5,606 nucleotides of DNA from Thermotogae bacterium (GTDB lineage: Bacteria; Thermotogota; Thermotogae; B3-G13): contig WFSK01000003.1 in NCBI GenBank assembly GCA_015486095.1, positions 1 to 5,606 of the forward strand, given 5' to 3'. The number at the start of each line of letters is the position of its first letter. Position 1 is the stretch's first letter. A program made the translations under genes and the position numbers. Positions 1-5,595 of this stretch are shown piece after piece. The notes beneath the pieces are model-generated. The model made no database searches and had not been told where the DNA came from. It worked only from the letters and a program-made list of their open reading frames with translations.

Positions 1-224
1 TCCGTTTCTTCTATTCCTCTTTTAACTGCAAACATATAGCCTTGCTTGTACTCATCGACGACTTTGGTATATCTCTGAGCTATCTCCTTCGTTCTATCTC
101 TACTGTTGTTGTTTACAACAACTATTTCGTATTCAGGATACGTCTGCTTCAAAAGAGACTTAAGGGTACGTTCTATGCTTTTCTCTTCATTGTACGCTGG
201 TATCACGATAGATACCTTCAACAC
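1..224 (-). CDS. Family 2 glycosyltransferase, N-terminal part (cut by window edge)
   Basis: This is the first 74 codons of a gene that continues beyond the left edge. The protein opens with KVSIVIPAYNEE, the nucleotide-binding first strand of a GT-A fold family 2 glycosyltransferase. It continues with an IVVVNNNSRDRT segment, the usual second nucleotide-contacting motif (commonly VDNNSTDRT). No signal peptide or membrane helix precedes the domain, so the N-terminus is probably cytosolic. GTG at 224 is preferred as start because an AGGAGG lies 8 nt upstream; an in-frame TTG at 221 is the alternative with 11-nt spacing. The start lies 38 bp inside the preceding glycosyltransferase gene, which implies one transcript and translational coupling. 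Family assignment is firm. Donor, acceptor and linkage cannot be read from this fragment; a role in the surface glycan made with the neighbouring glf is inferred. Confidence 0.88.
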   Translation of the reverse strand, partial: MLKVSIVIPAYNEEKSIERTLKSLLKQTYPEYEIVVVNNNSRDRTKEIAQRYTKVVDEYKQGYMFAVKRGIEET

Positions 225-1410
225 CTCTTTCCCCTCCTTTCGGGGTCTTGTACCATTTTAAGGGCTTATTCATAATTGCTGGAGATATTAATAGAGAATA
301 ACTCCAGATCAAACAGTTGATCAAATATATATATATCAGTGAAACAAACCTCTTGAGAATTCGATCTATTTTCATTTCTTCTCTAAAATGCACGAGTATG
401 TACAGGAGCATAGCTATTATAGATAAACAGGCTATACCGAGGAGGTTTGAGATGTTACCGGTTACTATATCGAATAACCCGAAGTCTATTACTATGATCA
501 AAAATGTATACAAACAAAATCCTATCGTGCTACCTTTCAAACTTTCGATCAAGGCACCTTTAAACCATCTCAAGCGTTGATTCCACATGGCATGAAAATA
601 CTCGGGAGCAAGTTCATATACAGGATTTCTTGCAAAATAAGTTATCTTATACCCAGCCTTGTCTATACCTTCTGTGATCTGTTGATCCTCACTTATGGTC
701 TTTTCATTCAATGGAAATATCCTTTCAATTACGCTCCTTTTTATGAATATCCCCATACCAAAACTCCTTGGGAGAAAGAGGGAACGAGATTGAAAGATAT
801 TACTCACGATCTGATCGGTGTCGTAGGCGAGGGGGATAAAACCTCGCTTTTCGTTGTAGACTCTTATGGCAGTTTGCACCGCACCTATGTTCGAGGGTTT
901 CATTATCTTAACAACGTTTCCAATATATTCTTGAGATATCCGATTATCTGCATCCAATATCAGCACTATTTCTCCTCTCATGATCTTAAACGCCCTGTTA
1001 AGGGCCGCCGCCTTCCCATGCCTTTCTTCCTTTGCTACATGAATGACCTTTAGATTCACGAATTCCTTCGATAACCTATCGAGAATATCTGGAGTAGAAT
1101 CCGTAGAAGCATCGTTTATCACAATTATTTCGAAATCCTTGTAGTTACTCTTTTCTACATTCCTTATCGTATCTTCTATAACATTTTCCTCGTCCCTCGC
1201 AGGAATTACCACAGATACAAAAGGATGGTAATCTTCGTAATATATGTACTTTTTCTTACCAAGAATGATGCCAACGGTGAATAACAAAGTTATTTCAAAA
1301 AATGCGACAATGCCCAAGTGCCAATTCAACTGTGCAAGGGAGTTAATAAACCACAAAAGAACTATCGTACAAATTATTATTGAGTATCCGATGATCTTCT
1401 TAGCGATCAC
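187..1410 (-). CDS. Membrane-bound processive-type family 2 glycosyltransferase (PgaC/NodC/cellulose synthase-like)
   Basis: This 407-residue integral membrane protein has the layout of hyaluronan, chitin and poly-GlcNAc synthases. Two hydrophobic helices (about 5-23 and 33-51) are followed by a cytosolic GT-A domain and then three more helices (about 294-312, 321-341, 355-377). Visible catalytic motifs are VSVVIPARDEE (65-75), VINDASTDST with Asp100, the metal-binding DAD (153-155), an SED with Asp242 as likely catalytic base, and QRLRW (278-282), the QxxRW signature of processive enzymes. The start is GTG with AAAGGAG at 1421-1427. The gene overlaps the end of glf by 11 bp and its own 3' end overlaps the next transferase by 38 bp, so the three are probably one translationally coupled operon. 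The enzyme likely polymerises or transfers a sugar at the cytoplasmic membrane, perhaps with export of the chain. The sugar is unknown; galactofuranose is possible from context, but this subfamily more often uses UDP-GlcNAc or UDP-Glc. Confidence 0.9.
   Translation of the reverse strand: MIAKKIIGYSIIICTIVLLWFINSLAQLNWHLGIVAFFEITLLFTVGIILGKKKYIYYEDYHPFVSVVIPARDEENVIEDTIRNVEKSNYKDFEIIVINDASTDSTPDILDRLSKEFVNLKVIHVAKEERHGKAAALNRAFKIMRGEIVLILDADNRISQEYIGNVVKIMKPSNIGAVQTAIRVYNEKRGFIPLAYDTDQIVSNIFQSRSLFLPRSFGMGIFIKRSVIERIFPLNEKTISEDQQITEGIDKAGYKITYFARNPVYELAPEYFHAMWNQRLRWFKGALIESLKGSTIGFCLYTFLIIVIDFGLFDIVTGNISNLLGIACLSIIAMLLYILVHFREEMKIDRILKRFVSLIYIYLINCLIWSYSLLISPAIMNKPLKWYKTPKGGERGVEGIYRDTSVQ
233..238 (-). 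promoter_or_regulatory. Ribosome binding site embedded in the upstream coding sequence
   Basis: An AAAGGAGG run reads on the minus strand with its AGGAGG core here, 8 nt before GTG 224. It lies inside the preceding glycosyltransferase gene, where it encodes the Lys-Gly-Gly of a KTPKGGER tail. It decides the GTG start of the downstream gene over the in-frame TTG at 221. Confidence 0.75.
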
Positions 1411-2494
1411 GATCCAGGATCTCCTTTGCCACCTTCAACGCCCTATCTACCACTTGATCCATATTGTAATACCTGTATTCCGCAAGTCTGCCTACAAAAT
1501 AGATGTCCTTGATAGAATCTGCTTTTCCTTTATATCTCTCGTACAACAGATGAGCCGGTTTGGTTGGAACTGGATAATATGGGTCACCATCTGATGTTGG
1601 ATATTCGTAGGCAATGGTAGTCTTTGGACTTATCTGCCCCGTTATGTGCTTGAACTCCGTTATACGGGTGAAATCGTAATCGTTGGGATAGTTCACCGTA
1701 CCCACCGGTTGAAATTCCTCGATCTCGAGTGTTTCGAATTCGAATTGCAGACTCCTGTACGGCAATTTACCGATTTCGTAATCGAAAAAGTAATCGATCG
1801 GTCCTGTATAGATCATGAATTTGTATCTCACCTCATTCACGACATCTTTGTAATCCGTATTCAACATCACATGTATTCTTTCGTTATTCAGGAGGCTTTC
1901 GAATAGCTTTGTGTAACCGTATTTCGGGACCCCTTGATATGGGTCAGAAAAGTATCTCGTATCTCTGTTGTATCTTATGGGGATGCGCTTCGTAACGGAT
2001 GGATCGAGGACGGAAGGAGATAAATCCCATTGTTTCTTCGTGTAATTTTCATAAAACTTTTCATAAAGGTCTCTTCCAATTGTGGATAGGAGAACTTCTT
2101 CGAAATTCCTGGGCTCTGATATATCTTCACGCTGGTTTACGAGATACTCTTCGAATTCTCGAGGGGTAAAATCATAACCATACAATTCCTTCAATGTTTC
2201 AATCGATATAGGAAACGGGATGTATCTACCATCCACATAAGAATAAACTCGATGTTGATAGAATCTCCACTCTGTGAATTGAGAAAGATAATCCCATACG
2301 TGTTTCATCTTCGTATGAAAGATATGAGGCCCGTACTTATGTATTAAAATTCCATCTTCGTTATAGAAATCGTATGCATTTCCCCCTATATGCTTTCTTT
2401 TCTCAACTAGAAGAACGTTCTTTCCGTTTTTCGCAAGTCGTTCACTTATTACACATCCACTAAAGCCCGCCCCGACTACCAAGAAATCAAACAT
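1400..2494 (-). CDS. glf: UDP-galactopyranose mutase
   Basis: This flavoenzyme (EC 5.4.99.9) interconverts UDP-galactopyranose and UDP-galactofuranose in the cytosol, supplying the donor for galactofuranose-containing surface glycans. The 364-residue length matches bacterial Glf (about 365-390). The N-terminus carries the FAD-binding Rossmann motif GAGFSG (8-13), then EKRKHIGGNAYD (31-42) and YGPHIFHT (54-61), all hallmarks of the family. KKQW (153-156), the arginine in PIRYNRD (Arg174, equivalent to the substrate diphosphate-binding arginine), YYPVP (306-310) and the terminal FVGRLAEYRYYNMD (333-346) complete the active-site and FAD region. The ATG at 2494 is preceded by GGAGGAGAT at 2501-2509. 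The gene heads a cluster with two glycosyltransferases, the first overlapping by 11 bp, which supports a role in polysaccharide or glycolipid synthesis. An extended -10 promoter candidate lies just upstream. No key residue appears missing. Confidence 0.97.
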   Translation of the reverse strand: MFDFLVVGAGFSGCVISERLAKNGKNVLLVEKRKHIGGNAYDFYNEDGILIHKYGPHIFHTKMKHVWDYLSQFTEWRFYQHRVYSYVDGRYIPFPISIETLKELYGYDFTPREFEEYLVNQREDISEPRNFEEVLLSTIGRDLYEKFYENYTKKQWDLSPSVLDPSVTKRIPIRYNRDTRYFSDPYQGVPKYGYTKLFESLLNNERIHVMLNTDYKDVVNEVRYKFMIYTGPIDYFFDYEIGKLPYRSLQFEFETLEIEEFQPVGTVNYPNDYDFTRITEFKHITGQISPKTTIAYEYPTSDGDPYYPVPTKPAHLLYERYKGKADSIKDIYFVGRLAEYRYYNMDQVVDRALKVAKEILDRDR

Positions 2495-2510
2495 ATCTAT
2501 ATCTCCTCCA

Positions 2511-2518
2511 GAGATCTC
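2511..2518. repeat. 8-bp palindrome at the predicted glf transcription start
   Basis: GAGATCTC is a perfect 8-bp palindrome between the candidate -10 element and the glf ribosome binding site, at about the predicted transcription start. It could be a small operator half-pair or chance. An 8-bp palindrome alone is weak evidence. Confidence 0.25.
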
Positions 2519-2524
2519 AAACAG

Positions 2525-2533
2525 ATTATATCA
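2525..2533 (-). promoter_or_regulatory. Candidate extended -10 promoter for glf cluster
   Basis: The minus strand reads TGATATAAT here, a TGn extension plus a perfect TATAAT. No convincing -35 element is visible at 16-18 nt upstream, which is usual for extended -10 promoters. Transcription would start near 2518, giving a leader of about 24 nt before the glf ATG. The position, in the only sizeable gap between the racemase gene and glf, fits a start of a separate transcription unit. Assignment is by motif only. Confidence 0.5.
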
Positions 2534-2597
2534 TAGTATTACAGATAAATACTCTTCTCACAGTTTTACTATTCTGGCTGTTGCGCGAGGTATAGTC

Positions 2598-3287
2598 CTA
2601 TTCGATCGCCTTCTTCAGAGCGGCTCTTGCCAATAATCTTGTAGAATCCAGAGTTGGTAAAGGAGATTCTTCTTGTTTTATTAATAGTGGAATCTCAGTA
2701 CAGCCAAGAACTACAGCATCACAACCTTGATCCTTTAACTTGCTGATTACTCCATTAAAATATGAACGAGCTTTTGGAGAAAATTGGCCATAAACCAATT
2801 CGTTGAAAATGATTTCATTGATGTGATGGCGATCTTCTTTCTCAGGTGTCTTATATTCGATACCAACAGCGGTAAACTTGGCGGGGTAAACCATACTCTC
2901 CATTAAAGAACGTGTACCTAAGATTCCCACACACTTGTAGTTCTGGCGTTTTGCCTCAGAGACAACTTCTTCGGCGATATGTAGCCATGGGATCGGAGAT
3001 TCTCTAACGACGAGATCGAATGCTTGATGAATGGTATTATCGGGACATATTGCGAAATCTGCCCCTGTTTTCGCTATCTTATTAACCGATCCAAGCATCA
3101 GGTTAGCCACTCCTTGCCAGTCATTTGCCTCGATGAATCTCACATATTCACTGAAAGAAAATGTGTGCATGGTTACTTCGGGGTGTGCATATCTTTTACC
3201 TATTAATTTCTCCCCTTCTATACATATCGTACGGTAGCAAAGAGCAGCTCCTTCTGCACTGCATGCAACGATACCAATGTGCTTCAT
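2598..3287 (-). CDS. Aspartate/glutamate racemase superfamily protein (amino acid racemase)
   Basis: The 229-residue product belongs to the PLP-independent Asp/Glu racemase family, which inverts an amino-acid alpha carbon using two cysteines acting as acid and base. The fold opens with KHIGIVACSAEG (2-13). The first active-site region is CPDNTIH (81-87) and the second is the classic GCTEIP (195-200) with Cys196. A GILGTRSLMES segment (121-131) between them matches the family. The first cysteine is unusual in being two residues, Pro-Asp, ahead of the NT pair rather than next to it. The start is set at ATG 3287 because a strong GGAGG lies 5 nt upstream and the family sequence begins there. An in-frame ATG at 3317 would add 10 residues encoded largely by the ribosome binding site itself. 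Substrate is undetermined: aspartate, glutamate or a broader range are all possible. D-amino acids for cell wall or signalling are inferred uses. The gene follows folK by 46 nt and is probably co-transcribed with it. Confidence 0.88.
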   Translation of the reverse strand: MKHIGIVACSAEGAALCYRTICIEGEKLIGKRYAHPEVTMHTFSFSEYVRFIEANDWQGVANLMLGSVNKIAKTGADFAICPDNTIHQAFDLVVRESPIPWLHIAEEVVSEAKRQNYKCVGILGTRSLMESMVYPAKFTAVGIEYKTPEKEDRHHINEIIFNELVYGQFSPKARSYFNGVISKLKDQGCDAVVLGCTEIPLLIKQEESPLPTLDSTRLLARAALKKAIE

Positions 3288-3291
3288 TCTA

Positions 3292-3300
3292 CCCTCCCCC
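3292..3300 (-). promoter_or_regulatory. Strong ribosome binding site deciding the racemase start
   Basis: The minus strand reads GGGGGAGGG here, with the GGAGG core 5 nt before ATG 3287. This supports the internal ATG over the longer reading from 3317, whose codons run through this site. Confidence 0.75.
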
Positions 3301-3332
3301 TTCTTCAAGGCTTTCAACGAAGATTCTGTTCA

Positions 3333-3341
3333 ATTATATCA
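3333..3341 (-). promoter_or_regulatory. Possible extended -10 promoter before the racemase gene
   Basis: The minus strand again reads TGATATAAT, identical to the element before glf, and here overlaps the last codons and stop of folK. Transcription would begin near 3326, about 39 nt before the racemase ATG. No -35 element is recognisable. Because the sequence is also coding (Val-Ile-stop), chance is a serious alternative. Confidence 0.3.
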
Positions 3342-3858
3342 CTTCGTACAATTCGCATGTATCCTTTGAATGTAAAGAATCGAGTAATTCTTTAATACTC
3401 TTCTTCAATATGGGATGGACTATCTGGGGTGCAATATCTGCCAAAGGCTTGAGAACAAACAATCTGTTTTGCATATCGGGATGAGGTATCATGAGTTCAG
3501 GTGTATTCAGAATAAGGGTATCGTAGAATATGATATCTATATCTATTGTCCTCGGGCCCCATCTTATTTCTCTCTTTCTACCAAGGAATTTCTCGATCTC
3601 ATGGATATCTTTCAAGAGAGTCGAAGGAGAAGAATTTGTTTTGATATGAACAGCACAATTCAGAAAGTAGCTTTGTTTGACATATCCGTATGGACTCGTT
3701 TCGTATACAGGAGAGATCGCTATTATCTGACTCGTATCTCTTAATGCTTTTATAGCATCTTTAATATACCTTAACCTATCCCCCATATTAGAACCCAAGG
3801 AAAGAAAGACATCATGCATATATGAAGAGGAGGACTTATTAAAGCCCTCCTCAAACAT
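3334..3858 (-). CDS. folK: 6-hydroxymethyl-7,8-dihydropterin pyrophosphokinase (HPPK)
   Basis: FolK (EC 2.7.6.3) transfers pyrophosphate from ATP to 6-hydroxymethyl-7,8-dihydropterin, the step before dihydropteroate synthase in folate synthesis; it is cytosolic. Counting from the methionine at 3819, the family opening VFLSLGSNMGDR (4-15) is followed by the SPVYETSPYG region (36-45). The diagnostic RWGPRTIDIDII is at 86-97, where Asp93 and Asp95 correspond to the two magnesium-binding aspartates of E. coli HPPK. IPHPDMQNR (111-119) closes the active site. From 3819 the protein is 161 residues, close to E. coli's 159. From 3858 it is 174, with a 13-residue extension (MFEEGFNKSSSSY) atypical of the family. 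Neither start has a well-spaced ribosome binding site. I list 3858 because it lies 8 nt after the nucleotidase stop, allowing coupling, and because a hairpin sits directly before 3819; homology alone would favour 3819. No other folate genes are nearby. Confidence 0.93.
   Translation of the reverse strand: MFEEGFNKSSSSYMHDVFLSLGSNMGDRLRYIKDAIKALRDTSQIIAISPVYETSPYGYVKQSYFLNCAVHIKTNSSPSTLLKDIHEIEKFLGRKREIRWGPRTIDIDIIFYDTLILNTPELMIPHPDMQNRLFVLKPLADIAPQIVHPILKKSIKELLDSLHSKDTCELYEVI
3827..3852 (-). other. 11-bp hairpin between the nucleotidase stop and the inner folK start
   Basis: On the minus-strand RNA, GAGGAGGGCUU pairs with AAGUCCUCCUC around a UAAU loop: eleven pairs including one G-U. The plus strand would have an A-C mismatch at that place, so pairing is better in the transcript of the genes. 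The hairpin ends 7 nt before ATG 3819 and begins 14 nt after the nucleotidase stop codon. The left arm resembles a Shine-Dalgarno sequence and the right arm resembles the 16S rRNA anti-Shine-Dalgarno tail. The following UUCAUAU is too poor in U to be a good intrinsic terminator. A translational or mRNA-stability role is inferred. Confidence 0.55.
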
Positions 3859-3866
3859 CGTAAACG

Positions 3867-5450
3867 TTATTTGACTTCCTTACATCGAATCTTGCTATCG
3901 TAACTCTTTATATCTTTTAAGTAGAGTATATAATCCTTCAAGATATCTGCCTGAACATATCCGGTATCGTATTGATTCTTTATGTTCTTTAGGACGGTAT
4001 ACCCATCTCCACCGTGTGCCATGTAATCGTTCACAACGATAACATAAGTCTTATTTGGATCCAGAGGTTGACCTTTGACCATTACATTTACAGGCTTTCC
4101 ATCCTTTATTTCCCACGTTAGACCCGCGGCCTGTAGTTTTGCACCTCTGTTTTCAGGAACAGTGGCAGCGTAATCCAAGACCTTCATCAGTTCCGCACCA
4201 CTCATTTCCATGTGCACTACCGTATCTCCAAAGGGTAAGACCTTTAGAACATCCCTGTACGTGATCTTACCTGGATTAAGATCTGCTCTCATCCCACCAG
4301 TGTTCTGCAATGCTACATCGGCATCCTTAAACTTCCACAGCAAAGAATCCGTTACGAGATGTCCTAACATACTATCACGTGCGTTGTCGGATAGCATTGC
4401 CCTTGAGAATCTTACTTCCGTGGTTCCAAGGGGTTCAGAGAGCTTTTTGGCACCGATAGCCTTATACGCATCTAACATCTTCTTTACTTCTGGGTCTTCT
4501 TTTATCTCTTTATACTTAAACGTATAAACTGCCTTCCCATTCTTCTTGGCGTAATTCTTCAAGTTGATAGGTATGAGTTTCCCATCGTAGGATACGATCT
4601 TACCATCCTCTATCGTTAGGTCTAATCTACCGAGATATTCTGTGTAACATTTTGCCTGAACTATCAATGTTTTGTTAACTCTGAAAGGCTTAAACAAGGC
4701 GGTATGACTGTGTCCATCGACTATCACATCTATCCCATTTACTCCTTCTGCAAGTCCAACACTTCCAACATAGGGGTCATTTTCATTGGGAGTCTCTCCC
4801 AACTTAAATCCAAGATGAGCGAGGGCGATGACTAAATCGGCTTTCTTCCTCAGCATCGGGACATATCTCTTGGCAACTACTATGGGATTCAGAAAGTCCT
4901 CATCTTTCACATACTTCGGATTACCTATATACGCTGTACTCTGTGTAGTGAGTCCCAATATGGCCACCTTAAAGCCATCGAAGTCCTTTATAATGTAGGG
5001 AGGAACTAAAGTCATATTCGTTCCTTTATAGACGACATTCGCAGATAGAACAGGAAAGTCTGCCATTAGGATCTGATGGATCAAGGTTTCATAAGGGTGA
5101 TCGAATTCGTGATTGCCAATGCACATCGCGTCCAGATGCATCATGTTCAACGCCTTTATGTCTGGTTCGGCGTTCAAGAGATCGGACTCCGGTATACCCG
5201 TATTGAAATCACCTGCATGCAGGAATAAGGTGTAAACACCTTTACTTCTGTTTTCCGCTCTGATCTCTTTGACCAATGTAGCTATGGCAGCAAAACCACC
5301 TATTCCTGGATTGTGCCACTCATTGAATGGCCAGGCGTGTCCATGGGTATCGTTGATATACAAAATGGTGAGGTTCACCGTTTTTGCCATGATGGCAAGA
5401 CTTAGAATGAGAAGAAAGACAACCAGAAGGATCGAAACTTTCTTAGACAT
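3867..5450 (-). CDS. Exported 5'-nucleotidase / UshA-family metallophosphatase
   Basis: The 527-residue protein has the two-domain layout of UshA-like 5'-nucleotidases, which remove phosphate from extracytoplasmic nucleotides so the nucleoside can be taken up. A basic start and hydrophobic core (1-22, ending in Ala-Ile-Met-Ala) form a signal peptide without a lipobox cysteine, so a soluble periplasmic product is likely. The N-terminal calcineurin-like domain shows the full dimetal set: NDTHGH (33-38), HAGD (78-81), GNHEFDH (112-118), His212 in ALAHLG and GHSH (246-249). The C-terminal substrate domain carries QNTGGMRAD (382-390), LPFGDTV (405-411) and GDGY (481-484), the regions that bind and stack the nucleotide base in UshA. 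AAAAGGAGG (5459-5467) lies 8 nt before ATG 5450. A consensus-like promoter and a leader stem-loop lie upstream, so this gene likely heads the nucleotidase-folK-racemase transcript. Related activities (2',3'-cyclic phosphodiesterase, UDP-sugar hydrolase) cannot be excluded, so I give no symbol. Confidence 0.93.
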   Translation of the reverse strand: MSKKVSILLVVFLLILSLAIMAKTVNLTILYINDTHGHAWPFNEWHNPGIGGFAAIATLVKEIRAENRSKGVYTLFLHAGDFNTGIPESDLLNAEPDIKALNMMHLDAMCIGNHEFDHPYETLIHQILMADFPVLSANVVYKGTNMTLVPPYIIKDFDGFKVAILGLTTQSTAYIGNPKYVKDEDFLNPIVVAKRYVPMLRKKADLVIALAHLGFKLGETPNENDPYVGSVGLAEGVNGIDVIVDGHSHTALFKPFRVNKTLIVQAKCYTEYLGRLDLTIEDGKIVSYDGKLIPINLKNYAKKNGKAVYTFKYKEIKEDPEVKKMLDAYKAIGAKKLSEPLGTTEVRFSRAMLSDNARDSMLGHLVTDSLLWKFKDADVALQNTGGMRADLNPGKITYRDVLKVLPFGDTVVHMEMSGAELMKVLDYAATVPENRGAKLQAAGLTWEIKDGKPVNVMVKGQPLDPNKTYVIVVNDYMAHGGDGYTVLKNIKNQYDTGYVQADILKDYILYLKDIKSYDSKIRCKEVK

Positions 5451-5478
5451 GCTTTTTGCCTCCTTTTCGATTTCGTAT

Positions 5479-5499
5479 TTACCATCTTATAGATGGCAA
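5479..5499 (-). other. Stem-loop in the 5' leader of the nucleotidase gene
   Basis: The minus-strand RNA can pair UUGCCAUCU with AGAUGGUAA across an AUA loop: nine pairs, one of them G-U. On DNA the inner CCATCT/AGATGG (5482-5496) is a perfect 6-bp inverted repeat. With transcription starting near 5506, it lies at roughly +8 to +28, upstream of the ribosome binding site. It may be an operator, a 5' stabilising hairpin or chance; it is too small for a riboswitch. Confidence 0.4.
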
Positions 5500-5512
5500 T
5501 ACACATAAATTG

Positions 5513-5542
5513 ATTATATAGGATTAGAGTAAGGATTGTCAA
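5513..5542 (-). promoter_or_regulatory. Sigma70-type promoter for the nucleotidase operon
   Basis: On the minus strand a perfect TTGACA (5537-5542) and a perfect TATAAT (5513-5518) are separated by 18 bp. Transcription would start near 5506, about 56 nt before the nucleotidase ATG. Both hexamers match consensus, so basal strength should be high; the 18-bp spacer is one more than optimal. Confidence 0.8.
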
Positions 5543-5544
5543 TT

Positions 5545-5573
5545 TTGAAAGATCTTTCTTCAAGGTATATAAT
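5545..5573 (+). promoter_or_regulatory. Divergent sigma70-type promoter for the rightward gene
   Basis: The plus strand reads TTGAAA (5545-5550), a 17-bp spacer and TATAAT (5568-5573). Transcription would begin near 5580, about 16 nt before the ATG at 5596. Its -35 element is only 2 bp from that of the leftward promoter, so the two polymerases would compete for the same space. Confidence 0.75.
5547..5558. promoter_or_regulatory. 12-bp palindrome between the divergent promoters (candidate operator)
   Basis: GAAAGATCTTTC is a perfect 12-bp palindrome that overlaps the -35 hexamer and spacer of the rightward promoter and lies 4 bp upstream of the leftward -35. A broader, off-centre TTGAA/TTCAA pair (5545-5549 and 5559-5563) surrounds it. 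A dimeric regulator binding here could affect both promoters. No known operator consensus is recognised. Confidence 0.4.
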
Positions 5574-5595
5574 ATCTTTAGAAAGGGGAAGTTTA

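Noticed and set aside
42..275. A short plus-strand frame at the left edge
   Set aside because: It is antisense to both glycosyltransferases, which carry clear family motifs in their own frames.
325..336. An (AT)6 run
   Set aside because: It encodes an Ile-Tyr-Ile-Tyr stretch in a membrane helix of the glycosyltransferase and is too short to count as a meaningful repeat.
577..1053. A 158-codon open frame on the plus strand
   Set aside because: It lies wholly antisense to the catalytic domain of the membrane glycosyltransferase, has no plausible ribosome binding site and its translation resembles no family.
2534..2597. A terminator or small gene between the racemase gene and glf
   Set aside because: I found no stable stem followed by T residues, and no short frame with a ribosome binding site on either strand.
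3288..3317. Ten-residue N-terminal extension of the racemase from an upstream ATG
   Set aside because: Its codons are made from the ribosome binding site of the ATG at 3287, and the family sequence begins at that ATG.
3161..3484. A 107-codon plus-strand frame spanning the racemase-folK junction
   Set aside because: It is antisense to two well-supported genes and shows no recognisable protein features.
3827..3852. The folK hairpin as an intrinsic terminator of the nucleotidase gene
   Set aside because: The stem is strong, but the following UUCAUAU lacks a U-tract, and the stem overlaps or abuts the coding region of folK, which has no evident promoter of its own.
4210..4527. A 105-codon plus-strand frame inside the nucleotidase gene
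   Set aside because: It is a shadow of the substrate-binding domain coding sequence, with no start signal.
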